Source of the DNA: Diploscapter coronatus | Lineage: Eukaryota; Nematoda; Chromadorea; Rhabditida; Rhabditidae | NCBI GenBank assembly: GCA_964036155.1 | Contig: OZ038423.1 | Location: 58,357,249-58,421,248 of the forward strand | Reading direction: 5' to 3' | Length of the DNA: 64,000 bases | In this document: in pieces, positions 51,285-63,700 of the stretch | How positions within the stretch are numbered: the first letter of the stretch is position 1 | How the letters are laid out: each line of letters opens with the position of its first letter | Made by a program: the position numbers and the translations under genes | Notes under the pieces: generated by a model | Told to the model about the DNA's origin: nothing | Databases searched by the model: none | What the model saw: only the letters and a program-made list of their open reading frames with translations

Positions 51285-52302
51285 AATAGCTTCGAAATTT
51301 AAAGCTATCCCCGCCACTTTGTAGAGAAATTTTAATTAAAACACTGAATACTGGTTCAAAATTGTAGTACTTACGAATGTTTTTAATGTAAATTAGGAAA
51401 TAGGAAATGCAAACATTTTCAAAATTCCCATGAAAAGTTAACTTGATTTGGAAGTTTTTGCACCTCTTGAAAGAATATGATTTTAACGGTTTACCTGTGC
51501 CTTGTGATTACGATATTATTGATATCGCAAAATCGGACTTTAGATTTTTAAATCTAAAGTAATTATGACTAAAAAGAGCATTAGCGATATCTTCGATGTC
51601 TAAAATATTAGAAAATTTGAAATTTGTAGTTTGTGATATTCATAGACTTTCTATCAAAACCTCTGTGCAAAAGCATATCTTTCCAATTTAACGATGACTC
51701 TGTAGATTTCTTGCCAATACTTATGAAAACTGCCTAAATGTGATTAATTCCTGCCACTTTAATAAGCTACTAATTTATTTTGTATCATGTCTTTCATAGA
51801 TATTTTATAATATAGATTTCAAATTTGAGAGTTGTACCATGAATGATGTCTTTTTAGACATAAAATTGTAAAAAATGACTGAATAAAATTTAAAAACTTG
51901 TATGTTTGCATTATGTTTCTAGTTAATCTTTGTGGCTTCTTTCAAATAAACGTATGTCAAGCTTCTGAATTTTACATCTGATCACTCGGAACTTGGAAGT
52001 CGAGATTTCGATTTCTATCGCATTATCGAGTTCAGAGAATTATTGGGGTCAAGTTTCAGCTCATAAGGTCCAGGCGACATCCTATTTTCAGAGCCTCATA
52101 CCAATGAACTTCCTCTTCATATGTTATTATTTCTAATTAGGTAAATTTTCTCTAAATATCCTGTAACCAAGCATAGCTGAGATGGATATTTTTCGTCATT
52201 AGAAAGATATTATTGGAATTATCCTTGAGGATGGATTTTACAAATAACCTTTAAGGGCATGTACAAACTAAATAATTTTTCTCGGGTAAATTTATTGGAA
52301 TA
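51285..52302. other. Convergent 3' region of GILT and tectonic genes
   Basis: No gene seen. An AATAAA at 51882-51887 could serve the GILT transcript. The rest is AT-rich 3' flank shared by two converging genes. Confidence 0.45.
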
Positions 52303-53852
52303 TCATTTTCTGAAAGACAGTAAAAGCGAGATAACTATGCAAAAAATTCCGATAATAATTTGAGCCGTTCGTGAGAGTTCAGCAAGATCATTTAGGGGAT
52401 ATAAAATCTCCAAAGGACAAGTCACTTCTGACGGACAATGGAAACGGCCTCTTTGAAGATCAAATCTGTAAAATTTGCAACAACTTTAAAAAAGGAATAG
52501 TCTTACCTCGATTTCTGATACTCTTCATCAGAAAAGTACGGCAGAAACAATACGTCTTTCTTCAGCGTCAGAATTCGTGCGGAGATGTCTAAAGGCGTCC
52601 AGTGCATTCTAAATTTCATTATTTGCTTCAGAGAAAAATGTTACTTACTGAATTCTAGCTCCGTTGATAAACCCGGAGTGATGAGAAAACGATACGGCCA
52701 CTAGAGTTGGAACCATACAAGCAGTCGAATTTTCATCATCGATAGGTGGAAGTGACCTAAAGAATTTTAGGCTCAAAATTTTAAGTCCAAATAAAAATTA
52801 CCGTAAAAGCATGGTGCTACAATCTCCACAGTTGCAAATCCTCGTGGAATTTAGATCGAGCAGACTTTGAAGAGCTTGTTGCATTTGGACGCAAGAGAGA
52901 AGATCATCGCTTGAAATTGTCTAGAAAAAGGCTGATCAAATAAGTGTCGGCTAAAACTCTTACATCGGAAATTTCGAACAAACAGCTGGTAGATGAATTG
53001 TAGCCAAATCTGATTCGCTCCCCAGCATTTGTACTACAATGACCATCTCCATCTAAAAGTTCATTGTGTAACTTCAGCAGAAGCGAAGATTCATTTACGA
53101 TTTCCTGGCAAGGTTAACGGAAGATCAGCGGCTATCAAAGAGCCAGCATTGTACGTGGAATTGCAGTTATTTGACGATACGGGTGATTCTGGATAAACTA
53201 TAAGTTTCTGGTGAACTTCACTGGAGATCTAAAACTTTTATCACCACTTTAAAAGTTGGGATAATTTCACCGCAATATCTTCCAGAACAAAATGAATTGT
53301 TGACGAACGATTCTGCACTTCAGCGACTACATTTTCACACCTGTTTCCATTTTTCCTGGGAAGATCACATTCAATCAAACTCTGACCCTTTTCACAAGAA
53401 GATGAAAACGAATAATTGACCGGAAGCCAAAAAGAGAAGGAGTATTGTGAACTAGCATTGCAGAAATTTTCTGTTAATGTTGAGTAGCATTCGTTCTGGC
53501 TGTTTAGATTTGCACATGACCAAGAAGTGTTTCTGAAATTTTCAAATTTTGACAAAGTACAACTCTTTGCGTACCTTTGAATTGAGCCCGAGACAAAAAG
53601 TGGTTCGGAATATCGTGAAATTTGCGTCGGTAGCTTGAAAGTGTTATTTATGAGGTCATCATAACAGCTGAAGAGATAAGTCGGGTATCCCCAAATTACG
53701 CGGTCAATATTAATTCTGAACCAGGGCTTAAGAATTCCAATTTCAGTCTAAGCCTACCCAAATTCAAAGGGCCACTCCCATTCAGCCTCAACTTTTAAGG
53801 GAAATAAGATAACCAGGACAATTAGCGGCGTTAATTGCTTGAGACCTATCAT
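52303..53852 (-). CDS. tctn-1: Tectonic family protein (ciliary transition zone)
   Basis: Tectonics are secreted or membrane proteins of the ciliary transition zone (MKS module). About nine exons, ~400 residues. A signal peptide (MIGLKQLTPLIVLVILFPL) starts the protein. The Cys-rich lumenal part has NTSWSCANLNSQNECY, a conserved YNAGSLIAADLPL strand (family G-Y-x-x-G-x-P/L type), RIRFGYNSSTSCLFEI (family 'I-x-F-G ... S-G-C'), CNCGDC and TACMVPTLVAVSF followed by HHSGFINGARIQ (family 'C-x-I-P ... G-x-x-x-N-P-Q'). The last exon ends with one membrane span (AQIIIGIFCIVISLLLSF) before TGA at 52303. An RFX-type X-box is 55 bp upstream of the ATG, which independently fits a ciliary gene. Assignment rests on spaced motifs, not on long identity. 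Confidence 0.75.
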
Positions 53853-54245
53853 AATTACTAGGAAGGACCATTAGAAATCCGTGAAACCATCACATTTTCC
53901 AATTTAGTTGCCTAGCAACTGACCAATGTAACACGCATAAAACCACCAAGCTATCTTCAAGCGCGCCCGACATTTATACGTTTCGTCGAACGCGCCGCGT
54001 TGCGTTTGACGAAGCGCATTTGTTTTCGAAAATTTCTCCTCTCATTTTTCGACTTTTCTTTTCAATTTTCGCGACTTTTCTTGGTTCTCAGTTTCTCTTA
54101 AATCCATCTGGATCCCCCACGTCAAAGTAGTTCTGACCACCTAGTTTAATTCAAGCCAAATCTCCAATTCGACTTTATCGATCGATTTTTCGATTTTCCG
54201 CAATTTGCTCGATTTTTTAAAAATGTATTTCATTTTCAGTCAAAA
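53853..54245. promoter_or_regulatory. Head-to-head promoter of tectonic and SNF5 genes
   Basis: 393 bp between divergent start codons. It holds the X-box at 53907-53919, a CCAAT on the plus strand at ~53924, and a GC-rich patch with CGAACGCGCCGCGTTGCG near 53988-54005. The SNF5 ATG follows an acceptor (CATTTTCAG) by 6 bp, suggesting trans-splicing. Confidence 0.6.
53907..53919 (-). promoter_or_regulatory. X-box (RFX/DAF-19-type site)
   Basis: GTTGCCTAGCAAC fits GTTRCC-N(0-3)-RGYAAC with a 1 bp spacer and is a perfect palindrome around the central T/A. It lies 55 bp before the tectonic start codon. In nematodes such sites near the ATG mark genes for ciliated neurons controlled by DAF-19. Confidence 0.75.
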
Positions 54246-56798
54246 ATGTCAAATTCGACTTACGGGCCGCGCCCGCAAAAGTTCTCTTTGGATGATTCTG
54301 GGGAGAAGTACTACATCGGTAAAATCTCACTTGGGAAAATTTTAATTTAAAAATCACGATTTTAGGGTCGTTAAGATACGAAAAAAAACTTTGAAAAGAA
54401 ATTAAAACAATTGTAAAATATCCAGTCTCCAAAATTCTGAAACATAAAAGTTCAAATATTGAAAATTTTCCAGGCTCTGAAGTGGGTGCGTACCTGCGTC
54501 TGCACCGAGGCACGCTCTACAAGAAGTACCCGAATTTGTGGCGCAAAGTCGCGACCACCGAGGACAAGGAGAAGCTCAAGAAATTGGCCCTGTCAAACTC
54601 GTTCCTTCATACTAATATCATGTTGGTCAAAATCTTTTTAATTTAAAAAAAAAAAAAAACTCCTAATATCAATGATGACTTGTAAAGATAACTAAAATTT
54701 GGGTTCCCCGGATTTATCATCGGCTTTCAACGTGAGGGGAGAAATAAGAAAAGCTGATGACAAATCGAGACGAAGACGGTGATAAATCCAGGGAACTAAA
54801 CTTTAAGCAAAAATATTTGATTTTGAAAGGTAGAATATTTCAGGCTGATTCGCGCCCACGAAACCGAAGAGATATTCGCGGGGAACGATGAGAAGTATCG
54901 CGCTGCAGGCACTGCCTCAGTCGTGCCGAGGCCCGAGGGAGCTAACAAATCAGCAAAACCTGCTGCAAATAACTGGATGGGACAGCAGGTGAAAAATAAT
55001 TCTAAAAAGATGCAGAAAATTAAAAAAAAACTATTTGTGAACACAAAACTTCTAGCTTTTACACATCGAAATTGAAATCCAAAAAAGCAAACCTTTGAGA
55101 AAACTTGAAAATACTAAAGGCTTCTTGTAAAAACCGTACACTCGTCAAATCTATATAACTGGATACAAGAGAAAGGGTAGGGGAAGACGGGCTATGTTTG
55201 GTCTCAAAATGATGAGCAACACGTGCAGATTATTTCTAAGAAAAATCGGCCTAACCTGCCGAGCCCCCTACCCTTATCCCTGTTTTGCTAGTGTACGGCT
55301 TTTACAAGAAGCCATACTAAACTTTCTCAATTTTATACATAAAACCTGAAAAATTTGCTTTCAAACGACAACTCTGAAGTTTTACTTTTAGTGAAGTCAA
55401 GAGCAATAATTATTTATTTTCAGGTGACAAGCGGCTCACACCATCTGGAGTCCGTGCCGTGTTCGTGCCCGATCGCTCACGCGAGGGGCCGCGTTCGTCC
55501 CAGGGAGATGGCCTACAGCGCCGAGGACCTGGAACAGGCTAAAAGGTATTTTTCCTAAAATGGAAGAAAAAACCTTCATTTTCTACAAAAATTTAGGGAA
55601 GAACTATATATATATATTTTTTTAAACATTGATTTTCAGAGTGGCAGAAAATTCGGAAGTTCCCGAGGAGCTGATCCCGATTCGTCTGGACATGGAGCTG
55701 GACGGCATCAAGCTTCGCGACACCTTCTGCTACAACAAAAACGAGAAACTCATCACGCCGGAACTCGTAGGGGAAAATCATGATTTTCTTGAAAAGTCCG
55801 TATTTTGCAGATCGCCGAAACGATGTGCGAGGATTTGGATCTGCCGACGACGACTTTTCTGCCTGCAATCAGCTCGGCCATTCATAATCAGGTAAAAAAT
55901 AATTATCTTTGAAAAATGGATTTTTTTAATTTTCTGAATAAAAATTTCGCGAAAAATAAAAAATATGCAAATTTATCGATTTGTCTAAATTGCATTTTTC
56001 CAGTTGGATGCTGCAGCTGAGGCGCCGCCCCTGGACTCCAATACCTCGGACCAAAGGGCCATCATGAAGCTCAACATCAACGTCGCCAATCAGAGTCTGG
56101 TTGATCAGTTCGAGTGAGTTTTATAATTTTGAAAACATAGAATCTTTGGAAAAAATTGATTCCAAACTTATTTGCAAGAGAAGAAATTTAGCGTATCATT
56201 CAAAATCTAAACTGCAATATGCATCTTTTATTTTTAACGAAAAGCTATTCTTCTTTAATTTTAAAGATTGATTTTCAAAAAAAATTCCAGATGGGACATG
56301 TCAGAGTCGAACAACTCGCCGGAGGAATTCGCTAGGAATTTGTGCAAAGAGCTGGGTCTGGGCGGAGAATTTGCTTCTGCAATCGCCTACTCCATCAGAG
56401 GCCAGCTGCTCTGGCATCAGCGAACATACGCCTTCTCCGAGAGCCCTCAACCCACCGTCGAGTGTCCGTACAGGTCAGACTTTTACTTTTTTCAAAATAA
56501 GAAATAGAAGTGATCACTTTGACAAGAAAAGTCTCAAGTGTGGAGTAAAATTGAAATTTGAAAAAAAAATCAGTTGGTTTTGAAGAAATTAAAAATAAAC
56601 TAAAGATTAAGAATTTCAGTTTTGATGAGGTTAAAAAAGAAGAAAAATTTAATTCTTTCCAGAAACCCCTCGGAAGCGGAATCCTGGGGTCCATTCCTGG
56701 AAACGCTGACGGACGCTGAGATCGAGAAGAAGATGCGCGACCAGGACAGAAATACGAGAAGAATGCGACGTCTCGTCGGGGGCGGATTCAACTACTAA
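54246..56798 (+). CDS. snfc-5: SNF5/SMARCB1 subunit of SWI/SNF (BAF) remodeller
   Basis: Core subunit of the SWI/SNF nucleosome-remodelling complex, nuclear. Nine or so exons; exon 1 is 54246-54318, exon 2 is 54474-54621. About 380 residues, the usual length. An N-terminal winged-helix domain begins [19 protein letters not shown] and continues [14 protein letters not shown]. Repeat 1 has [20 protein letters not shown] and [13 protein letters not shown]. Repeat 2 has [40 protein letters not shown] and [11 protein letters not shown]. The C-terminal [20 protein letters not shown] segment matches the conserved arginine-rich end that contacts the nucleosome acidic patch. The intron after exon 2 begins GTTGGT, as the frame requires. 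One intron carries a ~55 bp dispersed repeat (55259-55313). Confidence 0.96.
55259..55313 (+). repeat. Dispersed ~54 bp repeat, copy 2
   Basis: Same orientation and nearly same sequence as 6188-6241, here inside a SNF5 intron, ~49 kb away. It is too short to class; perhaps the conserved end of a degraded element. Confidence 0.75.
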
Positions 56799-57259
56799 AC
56801 CTCTCCTTTCTTTTATTTTTCCCCGACCTGTAAATTGCACATCCGCCGGTATCCGCATGAACGGGATAGTGCTTCATTTCGAGAGACAAAAAGAAAACAT
56901 GCTATTTTTCTCTCTCGAAAAGATACACTATCTCGCTTCTCGCAGTTAACCGCGCGACTCGAAAGTTGCAAGTCTACTCTCAAAATTTCCTGATACTCAT
57001 TATTTATTCCTTTCTAATTTATCCCTTTTATTATTTTCGGTCGTGATTTTTTCGTTTTTATTCTTTTTTTCGTACAGCGTTCTGCCCTAGGATCATCCTG
57101 ATATTTTTGTAATTTTTTTTTAAATTAGAAGAAACAGGCTGGTTGCTCGCGGCGTTCGCAAATTTCGTAATTTTTCAGTAAATTGAAGAATAAACCAAAA
57201 AATTTAGGTAATCGTTTGTTAGTTTCGGCTGCGGAAAACACAAAAAACGAGACGATAAA
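56799..57259. other. Intergenic SNF5 to Y14
   Basis: 461 bp with T-rich stretches. An inverted pair ATTTCGAGAGA (56876-56886) / TCTCTCGAAA (56911-56920) forms a possible short hairpin in the SNF5 3' region. Nothing else seen. Confidence 0.45.
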
Positions 57260-58118
57260 ATGTCCGACGTCGACATGGAAACCGATGACATGCTCGCGGG
57301 AGTCAAGAGCAAGGTCTAAAGAAATTAAAAAATAGGACATTTTTACCGAAACTTTCAAGCTAAAAAATTGAGAAGTTCACTTCTTAGAAAATTTGTTTAA
57401 AAAAATCGTGCAATTTGTATTTTTAGAAAAAAGAACTTTCAAATTTTTCAGGGTCGTGGTGTGGGCCAGCAGCGCAACCGCGAGCGCATCATCTACGACG
57501 TCGTAGAGGAGGGATCTGATGTCGGCTACGGGGACGCAGGCGCAGGCGCGCCACAGCGATCCGTCGAGGTAGGAGTTTTTTTTTTTTAAAGAAAACTTCT
57601 TTGAATCCTTTATTTTTATTTTCATCTATCATATTCTTAAAAAGTAGCAAATTTCTTAAATCTTTATTATTTTGAGGAAAAATATCATGAACTTGAAAGC
57701 GTTTAGAAACGAACTGTGCAAATTTTAGGGCTGGATCGTGTTCGTGACGAACCTGCACGAGGAGGCCACGGAGGAGGACCTACAAGACAAGTTCGGCGAG
57801 TACGGCGCCATCAAAAACCTCCACTTGAACCTCGATCGCAGAACTGGATTCCTCAAGGGCTACGCCCTCATCGAGTACGAAACTCAACAGGTATTTTTTA
57901 TTTTTATTTAAACCATGTTCTTCGAAATATATTTTTCATTTTGAATTTTAATTATGTTCTTTAGAATGGATTTTCTATTGTCTTTTCATTTTTTGAAATT
58001 TTCGAATCAAAATTTCCAGGAGGCTTCGAAGGCGATCGAGAAAGTGGACGGCACGGAGCTGCTCGGCCAGGAGATCCACGTCTCCTGGTGCTTCGTCAAG
58101 CCCAACAAGAAGAAGTAG
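57260..58118 (+). CDS. rnp-4: RNA-binding protein Y14 (RBM8A), exon junction complex
   Basis: Y14 pairs with MAGO and is laid down upstream of exon junctions after splicing; it marks mRNA for localisation and decay. Four exons, about 160 residues (human 174). An acidic N-terminus ([14 protein letters not shown]) is followed by [13 protein letters not shown] and a single RRM: RNP2 is [11 protein letters not shown]1 is [10 protein letters not shown], and between them [20 protein letters not shown]. As in other Y14 proteins the RRM sheet is used for MAGO binding. The C-terminus ends [11 protein letters not shown]. An AATAAA lies at 58464-58469. Confidence 0.95.
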
Positions 58119-58929
58119 AAACGACCTTGGAAATGAAAGGATACTGTACCCTCAAAACAACAATTACAGTAATCCAAGGCATCTTTGAATTGCCATGTTA
58201 TCTCGTTGAGAATTAATGGAGTTATAAGTGGGCATTTATTATTTTTTAAACTCGACTTTCTATTTTTATTTGAGAAATGTACTTTTTACTTGTTCTTCAA
58301 GCCTACTTATAGTTTCATGAAATTTCGTTATTTATTACGTTCTATTTCGAAGATTCACTTTTTCTAAAGAAAAAGATGAACTTTTCAAGATCGATACTTT
58401 CACGTAACGCGTTTCCCTTCAAACGATAGTATTCTCAAGCCCTATTTATTTATTCATTGTTTAAATAAATACTCCAACAATTCCACGTTTTATCCCCTTT
58501 AAAGCCGTAATTTCTTGAAATTTTAAGCTAGTTTTTCATCGAAAATCAGCAATATCTCGTTTTGATCTTCTAATTTTTTACCTATTTTCGAAGTATCGTT
58601 GTTTTTATTTTATTTTTGCCTGCCTTGTTAACAAGGTGGTTCACTTTCTCATGTTATCTCCTCTTTTGTTTGAAAATGTTTTAGTAAAGAAAAACACGCA
58701 ATTTTAAAAATTCATTTTAAAAGTCGCAGGTTCCGAAGGACCTAAGAAATATTTGACGATTTCAAAATCTTTCATTTTTTCAAGGAAACATTGACTGGGT
58801 TCGTGAAAATCATTGAATCTTCAGCTTGAGCTTTTCTAAATTTAGAGAGACCAAGCTAAAGATCGATATTTTTGTTCCCAATCAAAAATGTTATGAATCA
58901 GCTTTATTATTTCAGCTTTTCTGTTCGCA
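58119..58929. other. Intergenic Y14 to peroxiredoxin
   Basis: 811 bp, T-rich, including the likely Y14 poly(A) signal (58464-58469). The next gene's ATG is 15 bp after an acceptor (TATTTCAG). No gene seen. Confidence 0.5.
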
Positions 58930-60353
58930 ATGCTTCGCTCTGCCCTGCGCTCCCTGACCGCAGTCAGCAAATCGGCGGTCCGTGTTCAGACCGCGAGTCT
59001 TTCCATGACCCGTCCCGTCGCTCACCAGTGCGGCGATGAGAAGTGGCATGTAAGATTTTATTTTCGAATTTAAAAAAATCTAAAACGTTATTTTCATGAA
59101 AAATATATATTTTTAATTTTTTAAGCGAAACTTTTCTTTAAAAATAGCCAGTTTTTAGAAGTGGGGAAAGTAGACAAATTTCAGTATTCGAAGGCGTTCA
59201 TCGGTCAGCCGGCACCGGACTTCAAGACGCAAGCCGTAGTCGGCGACGAATTCGTCGAAGTCAAACTCGCCGACTACAAAGGCAAATACCTCGTCGTTTT
59301 CTTCTATCCGTTGGATTTGTGAGTTTCTTTGCAATTATTTTTAAATCAGGATTTCCTAAGTTATTATGAATTCAATTTTTTATGTTTACTTTTATAAGTC
59401 AAATTCTACTAAAATATTCAGATTTTCTGAAATTTAATTTTTCATAAATATGAGATTTTGATTTCTAACTTTCAATTTAGTTTTTAAGATGACTCAAAAT
59501 TTAGCACGTTCGTGTGCCCGACAGAGATCATCGCGTTTTCGGACCGTTTCAAGGAATTCAGCGCGCTCAACACCGAGGTTCTCGCCGTCTCCACTGACTC
59601 CGTCTTCTCGCATCTCGCCTGGATCAACACCGTAAGATATTTTTTTTATAGAAAAAGAAACTGAACTTTTAAATTTGAGCCCCGCAAGGACGGTGGCCTG
59701 GGCGAGATGAACATCCCCGTGCTGTCGGACCTCAGCCATCAGATCTCGCGGGACTACGGTGTGCTCAAGGATGATGCGGGAATCGCTTTCCGAGGTATTT
59801 TTGAAAATTTAGCATTTTATAAAACTAGTCAAAATATTGGCATTCTTGAAAAATGAGTTATTTTTTCAAATTATATGAAATATTCAGCGCGAATTTTATT
59901 CGATGACAAGGACTTCGATTAAAGTAAAAGTTTGCAGGCCTGTTCATTATTGATCCGAAAGGCATCCTGCGCCAGATCACGGTCAACGATTTGCCGGTCG
60001 GTCGCTCAGTCGATGAGACTCTGAGACTCGTCCAGGCATTCCAGTTCGTCGATAAGGTCCGTCAAATTCGAGAAAAATGAGAAATTACAAAAAAAAAAGC
60101 CATATTTCTATTTTCTCCATACATATTTTGAAATTTGATTCCTTGAATTGACTGGTTTCAGCACGGAGAAGTGTGCCCCGCTGGATGGACCCCCGGCAAG
60201 GAGACCATCAAGCCTAGCATCAAGAATAGCAAGGTTCATTTTTCTCTTTTAAAAGTTCTCTAAAATTAGATTTTTAGAATAATGTATAAAAGTTGAAAAT
60301 AAAAATAGAACTTCAAAAATTGCTTTCAGGAATACTTCGGCAAGGTCAACTAA
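58930..60353 (+). CDS. prdx-3: Mitochondrial 2-Cys peroxiredoxin (PRDX3 type)
   Basis: Reduces hydrogen peroxide in the mitochondrial matrix using thioredoxin. About 225 residues. The N-terminal ~30 residues ([20 protein letters not shown]) are basic and lack acids, as in a mitochondrial presequence. The core starts [13 protein letters not shown]. The peroxidatic Cys is in DFTFVCPTE, which spans an exon junction; the resolving Cys is in GEVCPAGW. Both GGLG (RKDGGLGEM) and YF (KEYFGKV) motifs are present, which make the enzyme sensitive to over-oxidation. The intron before PRKDGG ends in the unusual acceptor TTTGAG (59670s), forced by the frame. An AATAAA is at 60590-60595. Confidence 0.96.
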
Positions 60354-60712
60354 ACGACTGTCCGAAATTCAGATGAAGAGTCGAAGTTGATAGCGAACTG
60401 TAACAGAGCTATTTCTATACTGCATTCTATCCTTGTCATTATTTTTCTTCTTGCGAAACAAATTGACATTTTATCCGTTATTTCTAGCCGATTACGGGAA
60501 ATTCTTTTAGAAAATAGGTAAAGAGTAGGTCCAAGTGTTATTTTTATCCGCAAGCCTCGAGTTCCGTTGTAAGGAAGTAATTTATAGTCAATAAAGATTT
60601 TAGCTGATTTTTTTTATTTTTAGAGAAGTTGTGGTGTTATTCCGAATGATATGGATTATTTTGATTTTTTCCAGATTTTATAAAAGTGATTTTTTCAGAG
60701 TTTCATGGAAAG
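60354..60712. other. Intergenic peroxiredoxin to GPATCH1
   Basis: 359 bp. It contains the peroxiredoxin poly(A) signal (60590-60595) and, 16 bp before the GPATCH1 start, an acceptor (TTTTTCAG) suitable for trans-splicing. Confidence 0.5.
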
Positions 60713-63700
60713 ATGAATTCCAAAAGTCTCGCAGCCTATGGCACTGAATTTGAAGAGTTGGAGGACCCAACAAGTAAGTTTTTTATCTGCTAGTAAATTT
60801 GAAAAAAAAATTAATCTAAGATTTCTGTAGTTTAAAAATCCTAAACTTACAGTAATTCTTTTTAGAAATCGGCGGCTTGAAAAAACCGACACCAATTCAA
60901 GAACAAATAGCCACTGACTGGAAGGGCAGAAGAAGGTTCGTTTTAAAAATGTTCCAAATTTTGAAAAAGATTAAAATTTTTAGATTCCATGGCGCCTTCA
61001 CCGGCGGTTTTTCAGCCGGGTATTTCAACACGGTCGGCAGCAGACATGGTATTTTTGAAAAATTCTATTTTTGTAAAAAATGCCAATTTTCAGGCTGGGT
61101 CCCCCAAGAATACAAGTCTTCCAAGGACCAGAAATTCGATGGAGAATTGCGAAGTCGGGCCGAAGACTATATGGATGAAGAGGTTGGAGGGAGTTAACTT
61201 TTGAAGAAATATGCAAATCATTTTTAAAAATATCATCAGTTTTAACAAGCTTCTACCTTCCAGGATCTGGGTGAATACGGGATTAGCGCTCGTCGTATAC
61301 AACAGACGGACACGTTTTCTGCTGGGACTTCGAAAGTCGGGGATAAAAGACGATTGGCCTGGGAACATGAGGACCCGATCGCTTCCGCGACAGGACTCTC
61401 GTCAGCTCTGGCCAACATCGTCAAGCCTGTCAGGTAAAAAATCTTGTTTTAATTCATGAGCATTTTTCAGTTACTATCTTGTATTCAAATCAATTTATTT
61501 TCGCCAATTTATGCACCTTTTTCAATACTATTTTGTGTTGAGAACTGAATTTTGTCGAAAATCTACTTTTTAAATTAAAAAGAATCTCAGCAATTCTATC
61601 GGCTACCGTATGCTTCGCTCGATGGGCTGGCGAGAGGGCAGGGGAGTGGGGTTGGCCACAACGAAACAGACCAGAGAAAGGGGTAAGAACTAAGCAATAT
61701 TTATAAATTCTTAAACTACTTGGCTACTCATATTTTTTATGTCGGAATTTTTTCAAATCTGAAAAATTTCAGGTGGCTCCTCGAAGTCGGCCAAATTCGA
61801 TCGCGAACAAGCAGCGAAAATCGCACCCGGATACAACTTGGCGCAGGAAGATGTGCTAATTAAACATCTGCAGGCTGAAGAGGGTCTGCATGGGCTGGGG
61901 TATCAGGTTGGCTTTTGAAATATTTGACTTTCATCCTTTTAAAAATATAGACTAGAGTATCATGTGTTTCTTCGAAAAATTACAAATTTGCAAAGCCCTA
62001 AGAGGCTTGTATCATGACATTTTGATAAGTGGAATAGAAAAATAGACTAACGATTTTGTTTCGAATTTCATTTTTTTTCATTTAAAATTTTAGGGCCTTC
62101 GCCAAACAACCGTTTTGGATGAGAAAATGGGCTTTGTGGAGGCAGCCTTGAAAACGAAAAAGAACCAGAAGAAAGGCATTCGAGGGCAGGTATGATTTTT
62201 AGTTCTTTTTTTTCTATTTTCGCTTATTTTTAGTGATAACTTTATGATGTCTTTTAAAGACGCCATTTTTTCGAATTTCTCAATTTTTAGAAAAGTTTCA
62301 GGCCTTTGGAGTGGGCGCATTTGAGGAGGAGGACGAAAGTGTCTATACCCAATTCGACCTGACCAAATACGACTTCTCCCTGGATGTGACTGGCAAAGGC
62401 GAAAAATCGGAGCAAGTCAATAAAGTCGATGCCACTTTTGTTGAAACTCCCAAGGTAAATTTTTAGATGATTCAATAATTTCTTGAAATTTCAACATTTT
62501 CATACAAGTTTTCTTGCTATTTCCATTAAAACATAACGAAACTAGTCTTGCAGATGTAGAATTACGATTCTTTGCATTCAAGAACCTATTGGTTGAATAG
62601 CAAATAAAACTTTTAAAATATTGGGCTTTGAATAATTTTGAATTCCAGCGCCAAAACGCCAGAAAATTCTACCTACCCCCAAAATTACCGCCAAACTTCA
62701 AGCCCGAACACAAATCAATTCGTCTGGATTCGGGAAAAATGCCGGAGGATCTGAGAAAAGCCATGCAGGCTCTGACTACTGATCAGAGGGCCAAGTAAGG
62801 ATGTTTTTTCTTTAAGTTTCAGTCTACTTCTTCGAAAGTTTAAAATATGAATAATGATTCTATTTAAAACATTTTATACAAAAGGAAAGGAAAATTTTAT
62901 ATAAAGATGAAGTATTATAAAAAAATAAATAATAAATACATATTTTCAGACTCCTCGGCGAAGACAGAATTGTGATGGCCGAAGCCTTGGCGAAACAGCA
63001 AAGACAAGGGACTTCAACTGGGGAAAGAAAAAGAGAAGGTCGAAGTCGGTGGGATCAAAAAGCGAGTGATCGAGTCAAGCAGGAAGAACCTTATAAGGCA
63101 GGCAAAAACTTGTTGAAAAAAACTAAAATTCCTGGTAGAATGTCTCTAGAAAAGTTTTGATAGGATCTTTAAAGAGCTTCCAAAATCTGACAAAAATAAT
63201 AAAACTCGATTTTTACAAAAATTCTGAATTTCAGGAACGAATCGCCTTCCCGAATGAGCCGATGAAGCAGCAGCGCTTCAAAGAGTTTCTGCATTACCTG
63301 AAGAGGGGTAGGGATTTTGAAATTTTTGAAACATTCCCCTTTCTGGATTTTTCAGGACTGCCTTACCCAAAACCTACCGACATGACTGTTTGGGAGTGGG
63401 AGGCGGAGAAGAAGGATTTCGAAGTGCAACTGACGAATGAGGAAAGGGCTTTATTGCCAGAAGTAAGAAAATTTAGAAATTTTGTGAGAAAATGAGAAAT
63501 TTTTAGGTCAAATCTCGATCCCAGCCCCTGGCAAGATCTTCATTAGCTGCTCCGATTTTGGAGCTAATGGCGAATAAATTCACCAAAGAGACGGGCAGTA
63601 GTGGACAGGTTTAAAATTTTTAAATAACTCTTTTTTAAATATCCAATTTAAACATTTTCTTGAAGGTGACCATTAAATTTTTTAATTCAGGGCGCTCGAA

